Both the position numbers and the translations under genes were made by a program. A stretch of DNA of 64,000 bases from Neurospora tetrasperma FGSC 2508 (Eukaryota > Ascomycota > Sordariomycetes > Sordariales > Sordariaceae), in NCBI RefSeq assembly GCF_000213175.1, contig NW_009799100.1, forward strand, positions 1,543,887 to 1,607,886, in the 5' to 3' direction. The notes under the pieces are model-generated. The model worked only from the letters and a program-made list of their open reading frames with translations, was not told the DNA's origin and made no database searches. Positions 22,362 to 32,700 of the stretch are shown here, piece after piece; the first letter of the stretch is position 1; each line of letters begins with the position of its first letter.

Positions 22362-24974
22362 ATGTCTTCCGCCGCAGCGGTCGACTCCGCTCCGGGACAG
22401 TCCTCCTCCCAACAAGAACCAATATGTTATAACTGCGGCACTCGGGGCCATTGGGTTGTCGCTTGTCCAGAGCCTACTAGGGATGTGCCTGCGTGAGTAA
22501 CCTTGGGTCTCTTTGGCCCATCTGTCTTTGTAACAAACGGGTACGCACTTGCTACACCTTGTGACTAACAGTCCTTCCAGCGGGCTTCAACGATGGCAGT
22601 CTCAGCACCAGGAAGGTCATTCGTCGGATCGCAACGCTGCCTCCCATGATAAAAAGGGGCCCGTTGTCACTCGGTATCCGTTGCCTCCTAGCCAAGGCCC
22701 TACCATCACAAGATACGGTCCTCCGCAACCACCGGCGTATCCCCCTGGTGCACCACCGCCGCCGTCGATCCAAGCTTATCCTCCGGCCTCTTTTCCACCA
22801 CCACCACCACCGCCGCCGCTACCAACATATTCCGGGAGTTACCATCCCCCGCCGCCGGCTGTGTATGGCCAGTTCCCGCCGGCTGTACCACCGCCTCCGT
22901 CGCAGTACGCACCGCAGCCTCCTTACGGACAGCCGCAATATCCTCCTCCGTATCCCCCATCCAACTACTACCCGAACGGCGTTCCCCCTCCCCCGCCTGG
23001 GGCTTATCCTCCGCAACCCTATTCTCAACCGGGTCCACCGCTTCCCGTGCCGCCGCCTCCTGTACCACCTCCCTATCCTAGTAGCTACAGTGGGCCACCG
23101 CAGCCGGAATACCATTACTCACCAGGTCAGAACCCTACGTATCCTCCTCCTACCGGGTGGGTACCACCGCCATTTGCTCCTCCCCACTTACCGCCCCCTC
23201 CTCCATCCAATTCTGGCGCAAACAAGCATCGTGGCAAGAGACAGAATCAAGGCCCGAAGCATTCAAATGCGCAAAGAGATAGACACGACAGGCACAACAG
23301 AGATGAAGGGAACGACAGAGTCGACAGGTTTGACCGCCATGACCGGTATGATAGGTCGGACAGGTTTGACAAACGTGATCGAGATGACGGTTTTGAAAGG
23401 GGCGAACGGCTCGACAGAATCGATCGCTTTGAGCGAAATGATAGGAACCAAAGGCCTGAGAGGCACGACCGGCCCGCGAGGTTCGAGAGAGCCGAGAGGA
23501 ACGACAGGAATGACAGGCGTCGAAATGTGAATGATTCAGAGGACCGAGCCGGACCTGGGCGACAAGAACGCCGAAAGGAGCCACGAACAGTCCAGCCTGA
23601 GCGAACTTCCAAGCCCACAAATTCCAAGACAGCGGTTCCCGAGCCCAAGGAGGATGTAGGAAACGGTGAATGGGATCCAGCATCTGAAAAGGATATGCAG
23701 CGCATTTTTCCTGAACTTGACGTCAAGCCGGCGGATCCGGTCGGAATTCCTCTACCTGCGACTTACACGGATGATCCCACGATTCCGCCTGCATACAATG
23801 CCAAATGCGTCAAGTCTCTTTATTTCAACGATCAAAATGAAAAGGAGTTTGCCTTCTCGGTCCGGGAGACATCTTTCTGGTCTGTTCTTAAGCTAGACCC
23901 TGTCTTTAAGTTCTACCCGGGGATGATCAGGAAGCGCATCGGCGAGCATGAGTACACGACTCATATAATATCTGCGCCTCCTCATCCAGAAGCCAAGTTG
24001 AAGCTTCCACCGAAATTTACAATCTCTCGGAACCAACCAAAAGAGACGCCGGAAATTGATCGATATCGCCCACGACCTGACCAGCACCGTGATTTCTCGC
24101 CCAAACGTTCCGCCCCTCGTGACCAACCACCATCCGGATTTGACCGAGCACACCGATGTTATCAGCAACACCCAAAGCGGCCTCTGGACGACACTTTTGA
24201 CGGACGTGATCGTGATCCCAGGGATGCAAAGCGGCTCAGACAGAGTCTGGACACTCCTGACCGGGGTCATGGCCGTGATGCCAATCCACCACCTCCTCGC
24301 AGACCCTCTCCAAATCCCAGGTATAATTTCAGTGCCGATCCCTGGTCGCCACAGGCTGGTGAGACGAAGGTCCCATCAATCGACCATCGCTATAATAGGG
24401 ACACATACTACGACAATAGGTCTTCGTCGTCCAGAGACGACAGAGACAAGGAGAGAGGGAGAGAGCGACCATCCCAGTATGCGGACATGCGCCACGACAG
24501 CGGCTACCACAGCAGTCGTAGCCGCTCGCAGGAGCGCAAACCCCGGAGATCCTTCTATCGCGATGATTACAGGGATCGGGACAGGGACAGAGACAACCGA
24601 CCGCTTTCGGGGCCATACCAGCAGAGGAAAAGGACGCGGTCTCGCAGCCGCAGCCGTAGTCCGGCTTCGTCTTACCTCTCTCCAGCAAGAAGCATTGCAA
24701 AGCGCAGTCGCTCCGCTAGCCGTGGTCGTAGCTTGACTCGTAGTAGGAGCCGTAGTCGCAGCAGAAGCGAACGCAGCGAATCCCCCCTCACGGCGCTGGA
24801 TAAGGAGCTGCTGGGTTTGACCGACGAGCCTAATGAGCCCGTGAAGTCAAAGGTGGTTCCCAAGAAGGTGGCGCCGAGGGTCAAGGTTGCTGCGGCTTTT
24901 GGGTGAGTAACTTCAGTCATATCTTTCTATCTAAGGGAATAAACGCTAACATGCTTGATAGTCGCCGTTGGTGA
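22362..24974 (+). CDS. CCHC zinc-knuckle protein with proline-rich and RS-rich regions
   Basis: Exons 22362..22492, 22581..24902 and 24962..24974 give 821 residues. Residues 22-35 (CYNCGTRGHWVVAC) form a CX2CX4HX4C zinc knuckle, a single-stranded nucleic acid binder. A long Pro/Tyr/Gly-rich stretch follows, then a region of alternating DR/ER/RF charges, a compact central segment (YFNDQNEKEFAFSVRETSFW and beyond) that is probably the conserved domain, and an Arg-Ser-rich tail like those of splicing factors. Both introns contain CTAAC-type branch points. The 13-nt last exon adds RRW after AAAFG; reading through the intron would instead stop after FG. A role in pre-mRNA processing is inferred from domain content; no exact family name is offered. 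Confidence 0.8.
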
Positions 24975-27263
24975 ACCTTACAACACATTTACTTTTTCTT
25001 ATTCTTTGCTTTTTCTTCACAATTTGAACGAAATCGGATGTTTATCTTTTGATCCGTCATATCCCGGCGTTGAGAGAATGTGGGGCCTCTTTCTTGTGTT
25101 TACATCAGGGCTTGTTGTTACCAGGCGTTTCTCGTCCATGGAGTTTATGTGGCTATCGAATGGTAGGTGGATGGGTGGGCGGGTGTTATGGAGTGACATA
25201 TTTCTTTTAAGCTGAGTTCACGCAGCACCATCGTTCAAAACATTTTCTTCTTCTTTTTCTTGATACAATATTGCATCTGCCGGGCACGGGAATATCTTGC
25301 TTCCAATCGTGGACACAAATGTCCAAACTGTGATGCCCAAGATGCCTATTGTACCATCTCCTCACAAACCAGATGCGCAATTTCAAATTTGAAAGCTCAT
25401 ACAACTTCCAACCTTGAGGAAGGAAGGAAGGTAACAAGGAAGAAACGAAGGAAGGAGCTACCACGAAAACGTGAAATCTCGAGCCGCATAGGAAAGAACA
25501 CCTACCTGTCTGAAGACAAGAATACCTCTAGGTACAGTGATGGTCCCAATATGGGTAAGGGGGGACAGTATTTTTTGACTTGAGTTTACCTCTAATCACA
25601 CCGATGAACCCTCGGAAACAACAAATATGATCACATCAGGCTACAGACCGACCCACGAACTACCTCTATAGAGAGAGGTTTATCTAGGTACCCTTCAAAT
25701 ACCAACCCGTCACAAATCATTGATACAAGTTACCTGGTGAAATGAACCAAGAAATGCAAAAGTCCTCAATAATGACTTAGATTTTTACACCAATCGACTC
25801 ATGTCAAGAAACCTCTAACGTCGTGGACTTTAGGTTCTCAAGACCGCTTCTGTACGCATTATGCACTAAGTAACATCGAAAAGAAATTTAAAAGAAATTT
25901 AAAAAGAGGAAAAAGAAGAAGAGAAAAAGAGAGAAAATTGGAGGCCAAAAAGGAAGAACAATAAACTGGTTGAAGAAAGCAACTTGGCACACACAGTAGG
26001 GTAGGTCGTCGTCGTCACGGTATTTTCATTATATTTTATCAAGGTTGTGTGAGTACAGGTTGGACAGCGAACGGAACACCCCGTGGTGGTGTGTCCAGGG
26101 GTGTGGTCAAAGCAAGCCATTACCACAAATTAACCCGTCCTTTTTTCATTTTATTCCTTCATTTCTTGATTTAATAATTTTGTTAATTTTGTTAAAAAAA
26201 AATTTTCTCTTTTGGTCTGTTCGTTTTCTTTCTGTACCATGATATCCTCGTATTATAGAAACATGAACATCGTAAGCGCTCACTCACTGGCGACGTGATG
26301 GTTGTTTGGGTTTCCTTAGGCTAAATGTAACCTTCGTATTGAGGATGTTTGTGTCCTGTCCTCATGTGGTAGCGTAACGTGACGGACTGGCGGGCAGAGG
26401 GCAGAGTAATAGTAGAGGAATGTATTGTTCTTGCAGACATACAAGTACCACGATACGAAAGGTTCAGTAAAGGAGAGCATCTATCACATCAATTTGTGAG
26501 CATGGAACGGGAGTAAAGCATCATTCGCTTCTTCTTTTGACCGTCTATTATTTATCTAGCCAAGCTCTCTCTTGTACCGTGGGAGAAGTAGAGTCAAGGA
26601 ACGCAATCGATAGATAATTATTCATCCATCCATCCATCCATCCATCTGTCTTTCCTTGCCATATCCCCTGGATATACAACGCTCCTAAATGGTTCTTTTT
26701 TGCCATATCCTCCCTTCGTGGTCTCCCTCCTTGCTTGCCTGACTTCCATGCGCTTCCTTGGGGGTATCCTATCTGGTATCAAAGTAAAAGCAAAAACAAA
26801 GCATTCCGTGAACAAAAGTATTTGAGAAGAAATATTAAAAAGCGATTATTCCAACACATCCATGGTTGGAAAGCAATGGCATATATGACCACGCGCAGGC
26901 GTGATTGAGTGATCACGACCTTAGTTTTGTCTCAGAAACCACCATGGCGACCGAAGCATTGTAAGCCAGAGCCAAGCAAGAAAGGAGTGAGCGAAACGTA
27001 GAGTTGGGGGTGGCTGATCTGTGCGAGAATATGATGGGGTTTTTGTAATTCCTGTCAATGACAGAAAGGTGATGGGGTATTTTTTGTAATGTGGTGTAGT
27101 GTGGTGCGAAGAACAAAGGAAAAGCGCCTCCAACGAGTGAATGGTAATCGGTAAGTTAGAAAATGGCGCCTTCACAAAATGTTATGAACAAGACAAAACA
27201 AATCGAAACGAGGGTGGGGTATCTCGCGGGATCAGCCAGTCATAACCACTACATATCGCCCAC
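24975..27263. other. Convergent AT-rich intergenic region
   Basis: No gene seen. AT-rich DNA near 25860-26260 includes a direct duplication of GAAATTTAAAA. TACCTCTA copies occur at 25523, 25587 and 25661, a cluster of three in 146 nt. A (CATC)6 repeat lies at 26623-26646. Confidence 0.5.
26623..26646. repeat. (CATC)6 microsatellite
   Basis: Six perfect CATC units in intergenic DNA, about 620 nt from the stop codon of the downstream minus-strand gene. Confidence 0.95.
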
Positions 27264-29708
27264 TCACTGCTTCTCGACTCCAGCTGCTTGCGCTGCCGAG
27301 TCATCCAGGAGTTTCGGTGGTAGACTCCTCCGTTTATCGGTGGAAGAACGCGGGGACAGGGACAGTAGCCGAGCGCTGCCGGCGCTAATGTGTCGTGCGT
27401 GTCCCTTGCCCAGATTCACGCTGGTCGCTCGCCGAATCTCCTCGTATTTCACATCCCCCAAGGTGTCCGAGTGTTCGGGGCTTGCCTCGGGAGTATGCGT
27501 ATCGCCCAAGAAATTGAGATAACCTTCAAAGCTTTTCGTTCGGACATTGGCAGGATGACCGTGAATGACAACGGGTTGCCCTTCCCTGACAGATCCCCAA
27601 TGAGGTTCCTCTTCCCAATCACTTGATGCGCGAGCCTCCCCACTGGATTGCCGGTTCCATCCAGGACGTTCTCCACTAGGACGTGCAACACGGGATAGAT
27701 AATCATCATCCACGATGGATGATTCCTCATTTAGGTGTTCATGCTCGGGCGAATATCCATCCTGAATCTCGTTATCCGGCTCTAATGTCCGAGGAAGCTG
27801 CCTGTATGGTGTTGATGACCTCATGAGACTTGATGACTTTCGCCTCTTCGCCGAAAAGCGCCCGGATAGCCATGATGCCTCAGAATCTATGGAGGCAAGC
27901 GACATGGTCTGCGGTTCAGGGGTCATATTACGCTCATCGGGGTGGCCGAAGGACGAGGGCGTATGACGGAGTGCGTCCACAGATCTCTGTTCTGATGACG
28001 TTGGTGTCTCGTATCTAGGGCCATTCTCCGATGTCGTTACTCCTAGAGGATCGATATCATTGTTTGGGTTAGGAGACGCCTCGGCGATCGTGGGGGGAAT
28101 CGAATCACCCTCGTTTAAGTGTATCCTGGATCCCGGTGGCGTGATTGGGAGCTCGGGAAGATCTTCACGGAAGCGCGATTTCGTGCGCTTCGGTACTCCC
28201 GAGCTAACCCGTCGCGGGGTGAAATTGGATGGTGGTGTTGGCACCTGTAGTTGTGGCGTTTGCATCGAGTCGCGCGACGTGTTGGAGAACGAAGACGGCC
28301 CACCGGAGCTTCGTCTGTTCTTGTTCCCCCACCTGAAGATGGATGCCCATGATATTGGTCCTCTGGAGCCGCTGGTCTCCGACCCTCTCCGCATCTGTTC
28401 CGAGTGCTCCGTCTTGGCCGAGGAGGCTTGTCGAGATGATCGACCATTCGTGCTAAAGAAGAAACCCCTTGAATGCGAATTGGCTAAGCCAGGGGCTTCT
28501 GGCCCGAGGGGGGAAGTGGGAGTCTCGATCGGAATGCTTTCCGTGCGATGGAAAGATCTCAGTGGGTATGGTCGCCTATTTTCCTCGTCTTTTCCTTCGT
28601 TGAATTCTTCCCTCGATCGCTTTCTTGCTGATCTTGAAAGCTCGTCCGATTTACGAATCCTTGATGACGTTACCACCGCAGACGCAGGGTCGATCCCCAA
28701 ACCCACGGCCTCACGGCCAAGAACGCCTCTCTCCAGGTTTGGAGGAGACTCCCTGCCTTCCTTCTGCGCGTCATTCTCATCAGCGCGCTGCTTTTCCACC
28801 CGTTCGGCTAGTTTCGTTTGCGCCTTTTCCTGTTCTCGCTGCTGTCTCCGTTCGCGCCGTCGCCGATCTCGCTCCATCAACTCGCGAAGATCACTCGCGC
28901 TTAGGTCATTAGCGAGGTCGTCAACACGTTTATGTGCCTTCAGTGTCGCCTCTGGTATGGGTTCTACGAGCCTCTTCTGGCGCTGTGAAGGTTTCTTGGC
29001 AAGCCCTGATGCGTCAACCTCGCCATGTGAAGAGCCCTGTCGCGGATGTGTAGAATATCGAAGGGTTGGCCTAGGAGCGAGTGCTTCGAATGCCGAGACT
29101 TTGTAGGAGATTTGTTCGGAGTCGGATGAAAAGGCCGAGTTAAGGGATTCGCGTACGGGTAAGGACACGTCGGAGGATCTCTGACCCCGAAATCCGAGAC
29201 CATTCTTGATTTTCTTGCTGTCCTTCTTCATGGGGCGTCCCGCCATCCAGTCCTCGGTTGCTGCTCGAATAGGCACATATGTGCTCATCGCCTTGATCTC
29301 TGCCTCCCGCGCACGATCGTCCCTCCGCCTCTTCTTGCTCGATTTCTTTCGTAGTAGGTCATCGCCGTCGCGTTTGTTGTGAAGAGTAGGCACGCGAAAG
29401 AACACGTTCCGACCTAGTTCAGTGTTGGTGGGCCCTTGAGAGTTTGCTGCTAATCCCGTGACTCTCCATTTTCCTTCAACGCTAATCTTCCGCCCAAGTT
29501 TAATCGAATCGTGGCGACCGGGGGAGAAGCTGTAGGTGCGTGCTCTTCGTGGAAGCTTGTGAGGATCCGCTCGATCCTGCCCAGTCTTTGCCTGTTCCGC
29601 TGTCGAAGCTTGGCCTATTTGGGTAGCATCTCGATGCCCATCGAAATCCGTCGTGGCGGGGCGAGAACGCCTCTTACGGCTTTTCCGCCGAAATGGCCAG
29701 ATTGCCAT
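27264..29708 (-). CDS. Large disordered basic protein, function unknown
   Basis: A single exon from ATG 29708 gives 814 residues. The start MAIWPFRRKSRKRRSRP was chosen as the first ATG of the open frame; further upstream the frame has only non-ATG triplets. The protein is rich in Ser, Arg, Pro and Glu, with basic clusters (KKSSKKRRRDD), a probable charged coiled coil around LRELMERDRRRRERRQQREQ, and many Ser/Thr-Pro sites, and looks mostly disordered. Short conserved-looking islands include STYVPIRAATEDWMAG, VSAFEALAPRPTLRYS and FEGYLNFLGDTHTPEASP near the C-terminus. I recognise no catalytic domain or membrane segment. It converges with the zinc-knuckle gene. A scaffold or cortex role would be guesswork. 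Confidence 0.75.
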   Translation of the reverse strand: MAIWPFRRKSRKRRSRPATTDFDGHRDATQIGQASTAEQAKTGQDRADPHKLPRRARTYSFSPGRHDSIKLGRKISVEGKWRVTGLAANSQGPTNTELGRNVFFRVPTLHNKRDGDDLLRKKSSKKRRRDDRAREAEIKAMSTYVPIRAATEDWMAGRPMKKDSKKIKNGLGFRGQRSSDVSLPVRESLNSAFSSDSEQISYKVSAFEALAPRPTLRYSTHPRQGSSHGEVDASGLAKKPSQRQKRLVEPIPEATLKAHKRVDDLANDLSASDLRELMERDRRRRERRQQREQEKAQTKLAERVEKQRADENDAQKEGRESPPNLERGVLGREAVGLGIDPASAVVTSSRIRKSDELSRSARKRSREEFNEGKDEENRRPYPLRSFHRTESIPIETPTSPLGPEAPGLANSHSRGFFFSTNGRSSRQASSAKTEHSEQMRRGSETSGSRGPISWASIFRWGNKNRRSSGGPSSFSNTSRDSMQTPQLQVPTPPSNFTPRRVSSGVPKRTKSRFREDLPELPITPPGSRIHLNEGDSIPPTIAEASPNPNNDIDPLGVTTSENGPRYETPTSSEQRSVDALRHTPSSFGHPDERNMTPEPQTMSLASIDSEASWLSGRFSAKRRKSSSLMRSSTPYRQLPRTLEPDNEIQDGYSPEHEHLNEESSIVDDDYLSRVARPSGERPGWNRQSSGEARASSDWEEEPHWGSVREGQPVVIHGHPANVRTKSFEGYLNFLGDTHTPEASPEHSDTLGDVKYEEIRRATSVNLGKGHARHISAGSARLLSLSPRSSTDKRRSLPPKLLDDSAAQAAGVEKQ

Positions 29709-32700
29709 GATGACTCGGACGGACGTTTGGCAAGAAACCGTTGTGGTGCAACCGGAAAGCTGTGTGGTTGTGTACAACTAGCTGTAAGATGGCACGTATG
29801 GCTGGTTTCTAGTATTGTCTGTGTTTTGTAGTAGATGCGACCGGTTCATTATGACCATGATTCCAAGGTGTGGTAGACCAAAAGAAGGCAAGACGAGTAC
29901 CCAGACGGCCTACGAATCTAATGTGGGGGCCAATATCTTCAAACCATGCTTGATATATGCCAATGTGAGAGGCGCGGTGATATGTCGCAGGATTGAGTGA
30001 GTAGAAAGCTAGAGGAAGGGGCGGCTGAGGACGGTTTGCGAGGTGGCGATTCTTTTGTCGCGACGACCTGGGATGGCAGTGTGGTGGTATTTCCAAGGAT
30101 CGAGGTAGTCAGGTACTGATTCAGATATCCATGCAGGGTCTGGCTTGGATTCGTTTGGAGGTATGCCAAGGAAATTATGTTCTACCGGTAGAATTGTCAA
30201 TGAGTGTCTTTGCTTTGTTGGAGAAGAGAGTGCACGAGAATGAAGCAGTCCCGGTGTTTCCTCTTTGTTCCGCGGACACACTTCCACCACGCAACCAAGC
30301 GACGTAGCATTCGGCTCTTGAGGGAACTCGGAGGCAAAACCAGGAGGTTTGAGCGCAACGTGGAAGCAGGTCCCAAGCAACAAATAAGGGGGATGTTGGC
30401 TGGAGTGGTGGGCAAGGGAAAGTGAGAGCGAGGGCAGAGGTAGCAATGATCGACACCCAAATTTTCCCTGTTGCTGGGTTGAAATAAAAAGGGCAGGATA
30501 TAAGGTGGGGTGGGATCAACTTGGAGGAAGGTGTGACGAAGGGAGCAATGAGAGAAGTATTATCGACTGTCCTGCGCCTTGCTGGCAGCTCGGGTGATAG
30601 AGGGGGGATCTGGGGATAGCTTGCGTATTCGAGAGGCACAGCTCCAACTTGAAGGTGCACTGCGTGTATTGGGTTGGACAGGTAGACAACGGTTGGGCAA
30701 AGGAATAAAATGGGTAATTACCTTTGTGAACTGTGACTGCGGGCCGGACGGGGAGACGGGGCGGTCCCTTAGAAAAGAGGAAAACGATGGATGGAGATTG
30801 GAGGTGAGGTGCAGGTGAGATGGTTATGAATGGCAGCAAATGGAAAAGAAGAATGAAGAAATCGATCAACAGCCGACGAACGAGGGGGAGGAGGAGACGG
30901 CAAGTGCCGCTTTTACAAGGTGACTTCCATCTGAAGAACCTGAAGCATGGAGAGGAAAGGATGGAAGGAACCGCAGTGGGGAGCAATGAGTGCCCTGGGG
31001 AGGCAAGTAATGTGGATGTAAAGCTTAGCTAAGGTAAAATAGTGTAACGCAGAAAGATACCTGTACGAAGGTAGGTACCTCTACCTTTAGGAGCAGCCTG
31101 GGGGTGAAGCAATGAACTGGAAGGTACGGAACCGTTCAGTTATTGTCGTCCAGGATTCAATCTCGCACTTTCTTCGCATTGAAGTAGCTCTGGAGTGAGG
31201 TCACGCATTCAGTTGCCTCTTCAAGTGGCAGGCATCGCGTCCCTGTGTAGATATCTGATAGTGATAGTTGGTTCACTCCCTCAACCGAAGCCATGACGTC
31301 CTTACATGGGCTGGACATCACATCTAGCTGAAAAATAAAATTAAAAAAGGGGACCTGAGCTTCCCCGGCGTCCCTGCCGTGGGTGGACGGTAAGCTGGAA
31401 ACCATATGCCCTGCCGTTGAAAATGCGTGCTTGCCCTGCTGCCCTCTGCCCTGCCCGGGCCTGCGACTTGCGAGGTCCAGTTGCAACCCTCTTACGCTAT
31501 GGTAGTTGACAGCGGGCGTGCGTGTGTGCGTCTGAAGTCTGAAGTGGAGCTCTACCGACTGCGCTAAACTATTAGGGCATGCAGCCAGGGCACTGGAACT
31601 CCGTACTCCGTATTTCGCAAGCGTATCATTGGCGTATCGTAATGTGCTGGCGCTATAGGAAGCTTGAATGTTGCACATAAAGTGGATCACGGGCGTCACT
31701 GGGCGATGCAACTACATAATCATTCCCGTCCTCCCTCAAATTTAGGTCTTCCCCGCCATCAATAATCTCTCTCCTTTTCCACACTGCTCCTGTTAAATTC
31801 GACTTGTCTTTTGCGCATTGCGTCTGGCGCAACCTTTCTCCGCACTTTTCTCCTCTCATCTCACGTAGGCTCTCACGAGATAGCTTGGACGACGACCTAC
31901 TGGACGCCGCAAGTGACGGACATATGCATCACGACCGATATGCTACCAATGAAAACATGGAAACCGGAAAATGTTCAACGGTCGAGCACGCCCACCGGCC
32001 ATTGCCATGGAAATGGCAGGTGCTCTAAGCAGTGGCGGCAACCATTGGACTGCCCCGAAAACGTGGTGGTGTAAAGCCCATCTAAAGGTCCCCTCATGAT
32101 AAGGCTTGCCGTTCGACGAAACGGGCATTTCTCGGATTGCCAGGACCAGGACATCGAGACCGCCCGACGGGACCCAGTCCGGAGTCGGATCGATGCTCTG
32201 TGTCCCCCCGGCTGCATCGGACATCTTGAACGCCATATTGGCAAACTGAACATCAGCTGGACATGCTGACCTTGAAGATGCGCTTGGTCATTTTTGAAAA
32301 TGGCCTCTCTGTAGAACAAGACTCCATCACCGAAGTTCAATGACCCTACCTACTTGGCTTTTGTATGGGCTTTTTTGGTCGGCATCGAGATTCACAACGA
32401 AGGCCAGCCGGTTGCAACGAGTTCTTGGCGCTCCGGATATCGACCCGTCAGTGCCTATCTCTCGCTCTTTTCGTGTTCTTGAAGCTTTGGCATTTCTCCA
32501 TCAATCATTTCTGCACTTGAAAGCTTCCATTGCATAAATGTCTGCTGCCAATATTTGCACCCAACATACATCTGTCGTCGGCGCGCATTGCAGACCACGC
32601 CTTTTATAGCCACTGATAGGCGCAAAAGTCTCGGCCACTCCCTACTGCGTACTAATAGTAGTCTGGGGTTGCCGTGGCCGTCTGCAAACAGTGCCCGAAA

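Noticed and set aside
28060-29106. 348-codon plus-strand open frame
   Set aside because: Antisense shadow of the 814-residue minus-strand protein; composition follows the complementary codons and no start or splice context supports it.
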